A stretch of 64,000 bases of DNA, from NCBI RefSeq assembly GCF_036173125.1, contig NZ_CP108054.1:6043001-6107000 (forward strand), written 5' to 3'. Below the pieces are notes generated by a model. That model did no database searches, was not told where the DNA came from, and saw only the letters and a program-made list of their open reading frames with translations. Origin of the DNA: Streptomyces sp. NBC_00286 (lineage in GTDB: Bacteria > Actinomycetota > Actinomycetes > Streptomycetales > Streptomycetaceae). Positions 47,938 to 56,600 of this stretch are shown in pieces; positions within the stretch are counted from its first letter, which is position 1, and every line of letters begins with the position of its first letter. Made by a program: the position numbers and the translations under genes.

Positions 47938-49135
47938 AACCACCCACGGTAGCGCCGGCCGGGACGGCTCCCGCGCGGGTGAGGAGGTCGGCGAGACGGT
48001 CCGTGACGACCTCCGGATGCTCCAGCATCACCAGGTGCCCGGCGTCCGGCACGAGCACCAGCTCCGCGTCCGGCAGCAGGTCCGCTATCGCCTCACTGTG
48101 CTCGCTCGGCGTGACCAGGTCCTTGACGCCGGACAGTACGAGGACGGGCAGCTCGGCGAAGTACGCCAGCGCCTCCGTCTTGTCGTGGTCGGTGAACGCC
48201 GGATAGAACTCGGCGACCACATCGATCGGCGTGCCCTCGATCAGCCGCTCAGCGAACCGCGCGACCGCCGGATCGACGTCCCTGGACGCGAACGAGTACC
48301 GCTTGATGATCCCGGCGAACAGATCGGCCGTCGCCCGCCGCCCCTTCTCCACCAGATCGGCCCGCTGCCCCAGCGCCTTCAGTACGCCGGGCAGTACGCG
48401 CCGTACCGCGTTGACGCCCGCGACGGGAAGCCCGAAGTTGACCTCGCCGAGCTTCCCCGACGACGTACCGACGAGAGCGACACCGACCACCCGCTCACGG
48501 ATGAGGTCGGGGTACTGGTCGGCAAGCGCCATCACCGTCATTCCGCCCATCGAGTGCCCGACGAGTACGAGCGGGCCTTCAGGGGCGGCCGCGTCGATCA
48601 CGGCCTTCAGGTCGCGGCCGAGCTGCTCGATGTCGAGCGGCACATCGTGCTGGACCTGTGCGACACCGCGTCCGGAGCGGCCGTGGCTGCGCTGGTCCCA
48701 GTGGACGGTCCGTACGACACCGCGCAGGGCGGCCCGCTGGAAGTGCCAGGAATCCTGGCTGAGGCAGTAGCCGTGGCTGAGGACGACGGTGACGGGGGCC
48801 GGGGCCTTGCGGCCGAACAGTCTGCGGCGGCGGGGGGTGAGCGTGGCGTCCTGCTCCACGTCGTCGATCTCGTAGTAGATCTCCGTGCCGTCGTCCGCGG
48901 TCGCCGTGCCGGGCATGCCGCGCAGAGCGCCGTACGGACCTGCCGAGTCGAGCGCGAGCCGGGCCTTCTGGCGCATGCCGCGGCCGACGGTGAGCCGCTC
49001 GATCGCGACTCCGGCGGCCGCCCCCGCGGCGACGACGCCTATCGCGGTGCCGACGATCCCCGCCCTGCGCCAGTTCCCGGCGCCCCCCGCGGCGGCGGCC
49101 ACCGAGGCGACGGCCTCCGCCTTGCTCTCGCTCAC
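47903..49135 (-). CDS. Alpha/beta hydrolase with N-terminal membrane segment
   Basis: A 410-aa protein. An N-terminal helix (about 22-48, RAGIVGTAIGVVAAGAAAGV) precedes an alpha/beta-hydrolase domain: VLSHGYCLSQDSWHFQ (oxyanion), VGHSMGGMTVMA (nucleophile Ser), GVKDLVTP (Asp) and DAGHLVMLEHPE (His). Substrate unknown. GTG start with GAGGAG upstream. It lies between alr and tsaE on the same strand in an actinobacterial arrangement. Confidence 0.9.
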   Translation of the reverse strand: MSESKAEAVASVAAAAGGAGNWRRAGIVGTAIGVVAAGAAAGVAIERLTVGRGMRQKARLALDSAGPYGALRGMPGTATADDGTEIYYEIDDVEQDATLTPRRRRLFGRKAPAPVTVVLSHGYCLSQDSWHFQRAALRGVVRTVHWDQRSHGRSGRGVAQVQHDVPLDIEQLGRDLKAVIDAAAPEGPLVLVGHSMGGMTVMALADQYPDLIRERVVGVALVGTSSGKLGEVNFGLPVAGVNAVRRVLPGVLKALGQRADLVEKGRRATADLFAGIIKRYSFASRDVDPAVARFAERLIEGTPIDVVAEFYPAFTDHDKTEALAYFAELPVLVLSGVKDLVTPSEHSEAIADLLPDAELVLVPDAGHLVMLEHPEVVTDRLADLLTRAGAVPAGATVGGYGSTSSTAQPG

Positions 49136-49267
49136 GTACCGCTCCTCTTCGCAGGTGTGTGGTCCGGGGGCCGTCCCCCGAAAGCTGCGTACCCGTCTCG
49201 TGCGTTATTCAACTGATTTCTCCGAAGGTGTCCCGGATCGCCCGCACGGTCGGGTACGCTGCCTGCC

Positions 49268-49303
49268 GTGCGTTGCGAGAACCAAGCGCGTACGCCGTGC
49301 TGA
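49268..49303 (+). CDS. Candidate 11-aa Cys-containing micro-ORF
   Basis: Reads MRCENQARTPC then TGA from a GTG. Its stop overlaps the start of the next micro-ORF (GTGCTGA). No Shine-Dalgarno site is visible. It shares the ENQ block with the next ORF because GAGAACCAAG is repeated in the DNA. Coding status is uncertain. Confidence 0.2.
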   Translation: MRCENQARTPC

Positions 49304-49380
49304 TCGAGAACCAAGACAGCACATGCACCTCCAAGCTTTGCAGTACGAACCCGGGCTGGTTTCAACCCGGCTGGTGTTGA
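49297..49380 (+). CDS. Candidate 27-aa Cys/Trp-rich micro-ORF
   Basis: A GTG start gives MLIENQDSTCTSKLCSTNPG followed by WFQPGWC and a stop. It has three Cys, several Ser/Thr and two Trp in a short peptide, which is compositionally unlike random GC-rich sequence. No RiPP enzyme gene is nearby and no clear ribosome-binding site is present. The 274-nt interval between alr and the hydrolase gene also contains the near-repeat CCCGGGCTGG/CCCGGCTGG inside this ORF. Confidence 0.25.
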   Translation: MLIENQDSTCTSKLCSTNPGWFQPGWC

Positions 49381-49409
49381 TCGTGGAAGACCTGTCGGGT
49401 CGCTGACCC

Positions 49410-50588
49410 TCAGGCATCGTGAGCCAGGAATCCCCCTGCTTCAGCTGGGGGAGGATTCAAGTAGACGCGTGGCACGCGGGTTCCGATCCGGGTCACGATT
49501 TCGTACGCGATCGTGCCCGCGGCCTGGGCCCAGTCCTCGGCGGTCGGCTCGCCTTCATCGCCAGGGCCGAACAGCACCACGCGTTCCCCCACCGCCGGCT
49601 GGTCCCCGCCGAGATCGACGGCGAACTGGTCCATCGCGACCCGCCCCGCCACCGTCCGCCACTTGCCGCCGGCCAGGACGGGCCCGGTGCCGGAGGCGTG
49701 CCGCGGGATCCCGTCCGCGTATCCCACGGGCACCAGGCCGAGGGTCGTGTCGCCCGGCGTCACGTAGTGATGCCCGTAACTGACGCCGTGTCCCGCCGGA
49801 ACGCGCTTCACCAGCGCGAGCGAGGCCGACAGCGTCATCACCGGCCGCAACCCCAGCTCGGCGGCGGTTCCGAGGGCGGGGCTGGGCGAGATGCCGTACG
49901 TCGCGATTCCGGTGCGTACGAGATCGAAGTGGGTCTCCGGGAGGGTGAGCGTGGCGGGCGAGTTGGCGATGTGCCGCACTTCGGGCTGTATGCCCTGCTT
50001 CTCCGCGTACGTCACCATCTCGTGGAAGGCGGTGAGTTGGGCCCCGATGGAGGGGTGCCCCGGCTCGTCGGCGCAGGCGAAGTGCGACCAGAGGCCGGTG
50101 ACCCGGACCAGCCCCTCGGCCTCGGCGCGCAGGGCCGCCGCCACCAACTCGGGCCAGTCACTGGGCTGACACCCGTTGCGCCCGAGCCCGGTGTCGGCCT
50201 TGAGCTGAACCCGAGCCGAACGCCCCGCAGCGCGCGCGCCCTCGACGGCTTCGCGCAAGGCCCAGAGCCCACTCACCCCCAGGTCCACATCGGCCTCGAC
50301 AGCCTCCCGCCAAGGGCCGCCCGGCGTCCACAGCCAGCACATGATCCGGCCAGGCAGCCCCGCCTCACGCAGGGCCAGGGCCTCCTCGGGCGTGGCCGTC
50401 CCGAGCCAGGTGGCCCCGGCGTCCAGCGCCGCCCGCGCACACCGCACCGCCCCGTGTCCATACGCGTCGGATTTCACCACCGCCATCAGGGCGGCATCCG
50501 GTGCGCAGGCGCGCAGGGTCCCCACATTGGCCGCCAGAGCGGCCAGATCGATCTCGGCGCGGGCACGCGCGGACGTTGTCTCATTCAT
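49410..50588 (-). CDS. alr: Alanine racemase
   Basis: A 392-aa PLP enzyme. AVVKSDAYGHG carries the PLP Lys near residue 37; GVSYGHHY carries the catalytic Tyr; AMDQFAVDLG and the C-terminal domain are present. It makes D-Ala for peptidoglycan. The ATG at 50588 gives MNETTSARARAEIDLAALAA; the frame upstream belongs to antisense sequence. It is divergent from nnrD across 121 bp. Confidence 0.97.
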   Translation of the reverse strand: MNETTSARARAEIDLAALAANVGTLRACAPDAALMAVVKSDAYGHGAVRCARAALDAGATWLGTATPEEALALREAGLPGRIMCWLWTPGGPWREAVEADVDLGVSGLWALREAVEGARAAGRSARVQLKADTGLGRNGCQPSDWPELVAAALRAEAEGLVRVTGLWSHFACADEPGHPSIGAQLTAFHEMVTYAEKQGIQPEVRHIANSPATLTLPETHFDLVRTGIATYGISPSPALGTAAELGLRPVMTLSASLALVKRVPAGHGVSYGHHYVTPGDTTLGLVPVGYADGIPRHASGTGPVLAGGKWRTVAGRVAMDQFAVDLGGDQPAVGERVVLFGPGDEGEPTAEDWAQAAGTIAYEIVTRIGTRVPRVYLNPPPAEAGGFLAHDA

Positions 50589-50709
50589 TGCGCCCAGTGT
50601 CTCAGAGCCCACTGACACGCCCGCCGAGCCGGTACGTCTCTGAGCAGCGGGCTCGCCCGGGGTGCCGGGCCGTTGCACGCGAGGCCGCCGCGTACGCGAG
50701 ACTCGGCGT

Positions 50710-52149
50710 ATGCGTAGTGCGTACGGAGTGGAGACGGTACGGGCGGCCGAGCGGGAGTTGATGGCGCGGCTTCCGGAGGGCGCGCTGATGCAGCGGGCGG
50801 CGGCCGGACTGGCCGCGGCCTGCGTGGAGTTGATGGGGCGGGTGTACGGCAGCCGGGTCGTCCTCCTGGTGGGCAGCGGGGACAACGGCGGAGACGCGCT
50901 GTACGCGGGAGCCCGCCTCGCCCGCCGCGGCGCGGGCGTCACGGCCGTACTGCTGTCCCCTGAGCGAACCCATCCCGGCGGCCTGGCAGCGCTGCGCCGG
51001 GCGGGCGGCCGCGTGCACTCCGCCAAGGACAACGCGCCCGTGGAGCGGGCGATCCGTTCCGCCGATCTCGTGGTCGACGGAATCGTCGGGATCGGCGGCA
51101 AGGGCGGGCTGCGCCCCGAGGCCGTGCCCTTGGCCGAGTTGGCCGCGTCCTCCCGTGCCGCCGTCGTCGCCGTGGATCTGCCGAGCGGTGTCGAGGCGGA
51201 CACCGGCGAGGTTCGCGGCGCGGCGATCCGTGCCGACCTGACCGTGACCTTCGGCACGCACAAGCCGGGGCTGCTGATCGATCCGGCACGGGAGTACGCG
51301 GGTTCGGTACGGCTCGTGGACATCGGGCTCTCGTTGCCCGACGCGGCCGAGGCGGAGGCCCTGCAACATGCCGATGTCGCGGCGCTGTTGCCTGTTCCGG
51401 GCGCCGAGAGCGACAAGTACCGGCGGGGGGTCGTGGGTATCGCCGCCGGGTCCTCGCGGTATCCCGGGGCCGCCGTACTCGCGGTGGCGGGCGCGCTGCG
51501 GGGCGGAGCCGGGGCCGTACGGTACGTCGGTCCCGCCGGGGACGCCGTGATCGCCCGCTTCCCCGAAACCCTTGTCTCGGACCAGGGGCCGAAGCGGGCC
51601 GGGCGGGTGCAGGCCTGGGTCGTCGGGCCCGGAGCCGGCGACGACGCGCAGAGCGTGGCGGAGGTGCTTGCCCAGGACGTGCCCGTCCTCGTGGACGCGG
51701 ATGGCCTGCGGCTGGCGGACCGGGATCTCGTACGGGGCCGGAAGGCGCCCACGCTGTTGACGCCTCACGCGGGTGAGGCTGCCGCCTTGCTCGGTGTCTC
51801 GCGGGAGTCGGTCGAGGGGGCGCGGTTGCACTCCGTGCGGGAGTTGGCGGAGCGGTATGGGGCGACGGTGTTGCTGAAGGGCTCGACCACGTTGGTGGCT
51901 TCGCCTGGGGGTGGGACGGTTCGGGTCAACGCGACGGGGACGTCGTGGCTGGCCACGGCTGGTAGCGGTGACGTGTTGTCGGGGCTGGCCGGTTCGCTTC
52001 TGGCCTCGGGGCTGGGCGCTCTGGACGCCGGGAGTGTTGCGGCGTACCTCCACGGGCTCGCTGGGCGCTTTGCCGCTGACGGGGCGCCGGTGGGCGCGCA
52101 CGACGTCTTCGAGTCGATCCGCTCCGCGTGGCGGGACGTCATGAGCTGA
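50710..52149 (+). CDS. nnrD: Bifunctional NAD(P)HX epimerase / ADP-dependent NAD(P)HX dehydratase
   Basis: A 479-aa fusion. The N-terminal YjeF_N domain has VLLVGSGDNGGDALYAGARL; the C-terminal ribokinase-like dehydratase domain has LLTPHAGEAAALLG and WLATAGSGDVLSGLAGSLLA. Together they repair hydrated NADH/NADPH. The start is ATG at 50710 with no ribosome-binding site; GAGACT ends 6 nt upstream, so the mRNA may be leaderless. The gene is followed at once by repeat module R1. Confidence 0.93.
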   Translation: MRSAYGVETVRAAERELMARLPEGALMQRAAAGLAAACVELMGRVYGSRVVLLVGSGDNGGDALYAGARLARRGAGVTAVLLSPERTHPGGLAALRRAGGRVHSAKDNAPVERAIRSADLVVDGIVGIGGKGGLRPEAVPLAELAASSRAAVVAVDLPSGVEADTGEVRGAAIRADLTVTFGTHKPGLLIDPAREYAGSVRLVDIGLSLPDAAEAEALQHADVAALLPVPGAESDKYRRGVVGIAAGSSRYPGAAVLAVAGALRGGAGAVRYVGPAGDAVIARFPETLVSDQGPKRAGRVQAWVVGPGAGDDAQSVAEVLAQDVPVLVDADGLRLADRDLVRGRKAPTLLTPHAGEAAALLGVSRESVEGARLHSVRELAERYGATVLLKGSTTLVASPGGGTVRVNATGTSWLATAGSGDVLSGLAGSLLASGLGALDAGSVAAYLHGLAGRFAADGAPVGAHDVFESIRSAWRDVMS

Positions 52150-52169
52150 GGTGGCTCCGCAGGGCAGGG

Positions 52170-52350
52170 TTTTCTTTCCCCAGCCCCGCCCCTTCCCGAA
52201 ACTGGGGGCTGCGCCCCCAGGCCCCCCTGCCTCCGGCGGGCGGGTGGGCGCCTTCGGCGGGTGGGTGGGGCGCCTGCCGGGGTGGTGGGTGACATGTCGT
52301 GTCGCGGCTGCGGGTGCGTTGTGGCTGGTCGCGCAGTTCCCCGCGCCCCT
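52170..52350. repeat. Dispersed repeat modules R1 and R2 (third locus)
   Basis: R1 (52170-52227) starts 20 nt after the nnrD stop; G-rich GGTGGGTGGGGC repeats follow; R2 is at 52318-52350. The order is the same as at 46035-46214. The 1067 nt from nnrD to the next gene contain only repeat DNA; long open frames there on both strands are artefacts of extreme G/C content. Confidence 0.75.
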
Positions 52351-52557
52351 AAAAAACCTGCGGCTGACCGCGCCCGGAGAAGGCGCCGGCGCCCAGAGCG
52401 GGCCCGCGCCCCGGAAGGCGGCCGCGGCCCGGCAGGTGCTCGGGGCCCGGAAGGTGCCCGCGCCCCGAGCAAGCCCGTGGCCCGGAAAGCAAGCCCCCGG
52501 CGGGAGCCCGCACCCCCGACTACCCGCGGCTTCCCTCCGGTGGGAGGGGACGTGGGC

Positions 52558-52657
52558 CGGTGCGTCGTATGCCCGTCGCTTAGCTTCGGTCTGGGCACAG
52601 CTTCGCCCTGTGGAAGCACGGGGTCGTATGCCCTGTTGGCGACGGGCTGACGCACCG
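52558..52657. repeat. 100-nt palindromic repeat element R4, copy 2
   Basis: Same outer arms as copy 1 (CGGTGCGTC/GACGCACCG and GCCCGTCGC/GCGACGGGC) and the same duplicated GTCGTATGCCC. The inner part differs (TTAGCTTCGG here versus GTAGGTTCTG) but keeps the CACAG/CTGTG hairpin. Both copies are followed by GCACCGGACCGCGGCCCCG and a GGGGCGCGGGG block. Confidence 0.75.
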
Positions 52658-52696
52658 GACCGCGGCCCCGCACCCACCACGCACCCAAGGGGCGCG

Positions 52697-53164
52697 GGGA
52701 ACTGCGCGACCAGCCACGACGGCGCCGCAGCCGCCCAACCGCCGGAGGCACCCCGCGGGGTTGGCGCGACCAGCCACAACGGCGCCGCAGCCGCCCCACC
52801 GCCGGAGGCACCCCGCGGGGAACTGCGCGACCAGCCACCACGCACCCGCACCCGCCCAACCGCCGGAGGCACCCCGCGGGGCTGGCGCGACCAGCCACAA
52901 CGGCGCCGCAGCCGCCCCACCGCCGGAGGCACCCCGCGGGGAACTGCGCGAGCAACCACCACGCACCCGCACCCGCCCAACCGCCGGAGGCACCCCGCGG
53001 GGAACTGCGCGACCAGCCACCACGCACCCGCACCCGCCCAACCGCCGGAGGCACCCCGCGGGGAACTGCGCGACCAGCCACCACGCACCCGCACCCGCCC
53101 AACCGCCGGAGGCACCCCGCGGGGAACTGCGCGACCAGCCACAACGGGCCGGCACCCGCCAAAC
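52697..53164. repeat. Tandem array of 60-61-bp units (seven full, one partial)
   Basis: Each unit starts GGGGAACTGCGCGACCAGCC (or GGGGTTGGCGCGACC / GGGGCTGGCGCGACC) and ends GCCGGAGGCACCCCGC. Units alternate early between two interior types (ACGGCGCCGCAGCCGCC and ACGCACCCGCACCCGCC), and the last three full units are almost identical. The unit start is the reverse complement of dispersed module R2. There are no unique spacers, so it is not a CRISPR array. Confidence 0.85.
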
Positions 53165-53216
53165 GAACCCCGACAACCCGCCCCCGTAGGCCCCCCACCC
53201 CGTCGTAGGGGAGGTG

Positions 53217-53798
53217 CTACTCCACGACGATGACCTTCGTTCCCACGGTCGCGAACTCCCACATCGCATCCCCATCCGCCCGGGACTCCCGAATCCCGCC
53301 CAGCTTCTTCCCGCGGTCGGGTGCGGCGGTCGAGCCGTCCACCGCCGCGCTGAAGCCGATCGGCGTGCCGTCCACGTTCGCGAAGCGGACGACGTGTTCG
53401 ACGGCGACTCCGTCGGAGCCGGTGATGGAGCCGGACCGCGAGGTCACGGCGTACGCGTCGGGCGACGGGTCGACCGTGCCGGGCGTGACGGGAAACGTGC
53501 GGGTCACCTTGTCGTTGGCGGCGACCAGCCACACCCGGTCGGCCTGCACCGAGTACACGACCCGCCGGCCGGTGCCGGAAGGCGGGGGCAGCGCCGCCGC
53601 GTTCGGCTCGGCGCGCGGAGACGGGGCGGAGGCGGCGGGCGACGACGACGCCCGATCCGGCGCACCCAGCGTGTCCGGCACATTGGCGGACGCCTGGTAG
53701 GCGAGGAAACCGACTGCGGCGATCGCCGCCACCGTAAGCCCGGCCACGAATCCCGAGCTGCTCCTAGCCACCTTGGGTGCCCACCTCTCGTACGGCAT
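53217..53798 (-). CDS. Membrane-anchored YkuD-like protein lacking the catalytic Cys
   Basis: A 193-aa protein from ATG 53798. One N-terminal helix (FVAGLTVAAIAAVGFLAYQA), a Ser/Pro/Ala linker, then a domain laid out like an L,D-transpeptidase (VVYSVQADRVWLVAANDKV, TFPVTPGT). At the expected S-H-G-C-I-R signature it reads LGGIRESRADGDAMWEFATV, so Cys is Gly and the His is missing. Probably a binding or structural domain rather than an enzyme. No clear ribosome-binding site; a GTG 27 nt downstream is an alternative start. Divergent from tsaB across 96 bp. Confidence 0.78.
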   Translation of the reverse strand: MPYERWAPKVARSSSGFVAGLTVAAIAAVGFLAYQASANVPDTLGAPDRASSSPAASAPSPRAEPNAAALPPPSGTGRRVVYSVQADRVWLVAANDKVTRTFPVTPGTVDPSPDAYAVTSRSGSITGSDGVAVEHVVRFANVDGTPIGFSAAVDGSTAAPDRGKKLGGIRESRADGDAMWEFATVGTKVIVVE

Positions 53799-53894
53799 TC
53801 GTTCGTCAACGTGACAGTTGAGGCGACGGTAGCAGCAGGGGCGCATGGGACCTGGGCGACGGTGCGTTCGCCCCGAGCGCCGTAGGCTGTTCGC

Positions 53895-54548
53895 GTGCTC
53901 TTGCTCGCTCTGGATACCGCCACCCCCGCCGTCACCGTCGCGCTGCATGACGGGACGTCCGTCATCGCCTCGTCGAGTCAGGTGGACGCCCGCCGGCATG
54001 GAGAGTTGCTGCTGCCTGCCGTCGACCGGGTGCTCACCGAGGCCGGGCTGCTGCTTGACGCCGTCACCGGCATCGTCGCGGGCGTGGGACCCGGCCCGTA
54101 CACGGGGCTGCGGGTCGGCCTGATGACCGCCGACACCTTCGGGCTCGCGCTGGGCGTGCCCGTGTACGGACTGTGCACGCTCGACGGCCTCGCGTTCGCG
54201 GCCGACATACAGGGCCCCTTCGTCGTGGCGACCGACGCGCGGCGCAAGGAGGTCTACTGGGCGCGGTACTCCGATTCCCGTACGCGCGTCAGTGGGCCCG
54301 CCGTGGACCGGCCCGCCGAGATCGCCGACGCCGTTGCCGGTCTGCCGGCCGTTGGCGCGGGCGCGTTGCTCTACCCGGACACCTTCCCGGATGTGTACGA
54401 GCCCGAGAACGTCTCGGCGTCGGCACTCGCGTCCCTCGCCGCCGAGAAGCTGGCCAAGGGCGAGGAACTCCCCGCTCCCCGGCCGCTGTACCTGCGCCGC
54501 CCGGACGCCCAGGTGCCCAAGAACTACAAGGTGGTCACCCCCAAGTGA
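53895..54548 (+). CDS. tsaB: tRNA t6A37 biosynthesis protein TsaB
   Basis: A 217-aa ASKHA-fold protein, MLLLALDTATPAVTVALHDG, with GVGPGPYTGLRVGLMTADTF. It is the non-catalytic partner of TsaD. GTG start. Its stop overlaps the rimI start (GTGA). Confidence 0.95.
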   Translation: MLLLALDTATPAVTVALHDGTSVIASSSQVDARRHGELLLPAVDRVLTEAGLLLDAVTGIVAGVGPGPYTGLRVGLMTADTFGLALGVPVYGLCTLDGLAFAADIQGPFVVATDARRKEVYWARYSDSRTRVSGPAVDRPAEIADAVAGLPAVGAGALLYPDTFPDVYEPENVSASALASLAAEKLAKGEELPAPRPLYLRRPDAQVPKNYKVVTPK

Positions 54549-55051
54549 CTCCCGTAGCGACGCCCGTGCTGCGCGAGATGCGCTGGTGGGACATCGATCC
54601 CGTACTGGAGCTGGAGAAGGCCCTCTTCCCCGAGGACGCCTGGTCGCGGGGCATGTTCTGGTCCGAGCTGGCCCATTCCCGGGGATCGACGGCGACGAAG
54701 CGGTATGTCGTGGCGCAGGACGGTGAGCGGATCGTCGGGTACGGGGGACTCGCCGCCTCCGCGGACGTGGGTGACGTACAGACCATCGCCGTCGCCCGCG
54801 ACCAGTGGGGCACCGGGGTCGGTGCGCTGATCCTGACCGAGCTGCTGCGGGCCGCGACCACCTTCGAGTGCGCCGAGGTCATGCTCGAGTGCCGGATCGA
54901 CAACATCCGGGCCCAGAAGCTGTACGAGCGCTTCGGCTTCGAGCCGATCGGCTTCCGGCGCGGTTACTACCAGCCGGGCAACGTCGACGCGCTCGTGATG
55001 CGCCTCCAAGATCCCTCAACCTCAGTACAAGGAACCGAGATCCATGGCTGA
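54545..55051 (+). CDS. rimI: GNAT N-acetyltransferase RimI-like
   Basis: A 168-aa GNAT protein. [20 protein letters not shown] holds the acetyl-CoA-binding segment, and [20 protein letters not shown] the typical RimI motif. Members acetylate the N-terminus of ribosomal protein S18 and possibly others. The start is GTG 54545 by coupling to tsaB; a later GTG near 54569 is possible. It overlaps tsaD by 8 nt. Confidence 0.93.
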   Translation: MTPVATPVLREMRWWDIDPVLELEKALFPEDAWSRGMFWSELAHSRGSTATKRYVVAQDGERIVGYGGLAASADVGDVQTIAVARDQWGTGVGALILTELLRAATTFECAEVMLECRIDNIRAQKLYERFGFEPIGFRRGYYQPGNVDALVMRLQDPSTSVQGTEIHG

Positions 55052-56135
55052 CGAACCACTCGTCCTCGGCATCGAGACCTCCTGCGACGAGACCGGCGTC
55101 GGCATCGTCCGCGGCCACACACTGCTCGCGGACGCGGTCGCGTCGAGCGTCGACGAGCATGCGCGCTTCGGCGGCGTCGTCCCGGAGGTCGCGTCCCGTG
55201 CGCACCTGGAGGCGATGGTGCCGACCATCCACCGGGCGCTGAAAGAGGCCGGCGTGAGTGCGCGGGACCTGGACGGGATCGCCGTCACGGCCGGTCCGGG
55301 GCTCGCGGGCGCGCTTCTGGTGGGGGTTTCGGCGGCTAAGGCGTACGCATACGCGCTGGGGAAGCCGTTGTACGGGGTCAATCACCTGGCCTCGCACATC
55401 TGCGTCGACCAGTTGGAGCATGGGGCGCTGCCGGAGCCGACCATGGCGCTGCTGGTGTCCGGCGGGCATTCGTCTCTGCTGCTCTCCTCGGATGTCACCT
55501 CCGATGTACGGCCGCTGGGCGCGACCATCGACGACGCGGCGGGCGAGGCCTTCGACAAGATCGCGCGGGTGCTGGACCTGGGGTTCCCGGGCGGTCCGGT
55601 GATCGACCGGTATGCGCGTGAGGGCGACCCGGAGGCGATCGCGTTCCCGCGCGGGCTGACCGGGCCGCGGGATGCGGCGTACGACTTCTCCTTCTCGGGG
55701 CTCAAGACGGCGGTCGCCCGCTGGATCGAGGCCAAGCGGGCGGCGGGGGAGGAGGTGCCGGTGCGTGATGTGGCGGCTTCCTTCCAGGAGGCGGTCGTGG
55801 ACGTGCTGACGCGCAAGGCTGTGCGGGCGTGCAAGGACGAGGGCGTCGAGCATCTGATGATCGGCGGAGGGGTCGCGGCCAACTCGCGGCTGCGGGCCCT
55901 GGCGCAGGAGCGTTGCGAGGCGGCCGGGCTTCAACTGCGGGTGCCGCGGCCGAAGTTGTGCACGGACAACGGGGCGATGGTGGCGGCGCTCGGGGCGGAG
56001 ATGGTGGCGCGGAACCGGGCCGCCTCCGACTGGGATCTGTCGGCGGACTCGTCGTTGCCGGTGACGGAGCCGCATGTGCCGGGGAGCGGCCACGATCACG
56101 TGCATGAGGTGAGCAAGGAGAACCTGTACTCGTGA
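55044..56135 (+). CDS. tsaD: tRNA N6-adenosine threonylcarbamoyltransferase TsaD
   Basis: A 363-aa ASKHA-fold enzyme: [35 protein letters not shown], the metal site HLASHICVD (H-x-x-x-H) and [12 protein letters not shown]. It transfers the threonylcarbamoyl group to A37 of ANN-decoding tRNAs with TsaB and TsaE, both in this window. Confidence 0.98.
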   Translation: MADEPLVLGIETSCDETGVGIVRGHTLLADAVASSVDEHARFGGVVPEVASRAHLEAMVPTIHRALKEAGVSARDLDGIAVTAGPGLAGALLVGVSAAKAYAYALGKPLYGVNHLASHICVDQLEHGALPEPTMALLVSGGHSSLLLSSDVTSDVRPLGATIDDAAGEAFDKIARVLDLGFPGGPVIDRYAREGDPEAIAFPRGLTGPRDAAYDFSFSGLKTAVARWIEAKRAAGEEVPVRDVAASFQEAVVDVLTRKAVRACKDEGVEHLMIGGGVAANSRLRALAQERCEAAGLQLRVPRPKLCTDNGAMVAALGAEMVARNRAASDWDLSADSSLPVTEPHVPGSGHDHVHEVSKENLYS

Positions 56136-56401
56136 CGGTCGCGCTGATGTGGGAGGCCCGCGCCACCCCTGGCCGGGGTGAGGAGCTGCTGGCCTGGGCG
56201 TTGGCGCAGGACCTCCCGGCGCGACCCCTGCGCCGGGAGACCTTCCGGGCACCGCAGGACCGCGTCCTGGTCATCACCTGGTGGGATGCTCCGTACGACG
56301 CCGACCTTCCCGAACTGCCTGAGCCGGACGGGGCGTTGGTGACGCGGGGGGTGCACAGGTGGCGGTTCGATTCCGTGGGCGCCGATCAGGGCGGAGGGTG
56401 A
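56132..56401 (+). CDS. Small protein of unknown function after tsaD
   Basis: An 89-aa protein, [20 protein letters not shown], with [20 protein letters not shown]. It overlaps the tsaD stop by four bases (GTGA), so it is probably translated with it. The N-terminal pattern is loosely like dimeric alpha/beta-barrel (ABM-type) proteins, but I would not assign a function. Confidence 0.7.
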   Translation: MTVALMWEARATPGRGEELLAWALAQDLPARPLRRETFRAPQDRVLVITWWDAPYDADLPELPEPDGALVTRGVHRWRFDSVGADQGGG

Positions 56402-56600
56402 TCGTCCGACCGTCTTCGGCGCAGCCGTCGGGACAGCGACTCGGTTGTGGCGTGGCCTCTTGGCCGGGGAGTTTGCGCCTTCGTCGCAGGCGCCGCCGCC
56501 CAGGTGGACTGACCCAAGCCGCCCGGTCCCCCTGTAGCCTTCACGCCGACCCCGGTTTTCCGGAAGACTGCTGCAAGGTTTCGGCAACGGAGGTGGGCGC

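Noticed and set aside
49297-49380. Lanthipeptide or lasso precursor
   Set aside because: The Ser/Thr/Cys content is suggestive, but no modification, protease or export gene lies nearby; kept only as a low-confidence micro-ORF.
52697-53164. Possible CRISPR array
   Set aside because: Units are contiguous at 60-61 bp without unique spacers, and no cas genes are present; the same holds for the 15-bp array at 57666.
50602-53532. 976-codon minus-strand frame across nnrD and the tandem array
   Set aside because: It encodes repeated CLRRLGGCG-like sequence that follows directly from the 60-61-bp DNA repeat, lies antisense to nnrD, and has no recognisable domain.
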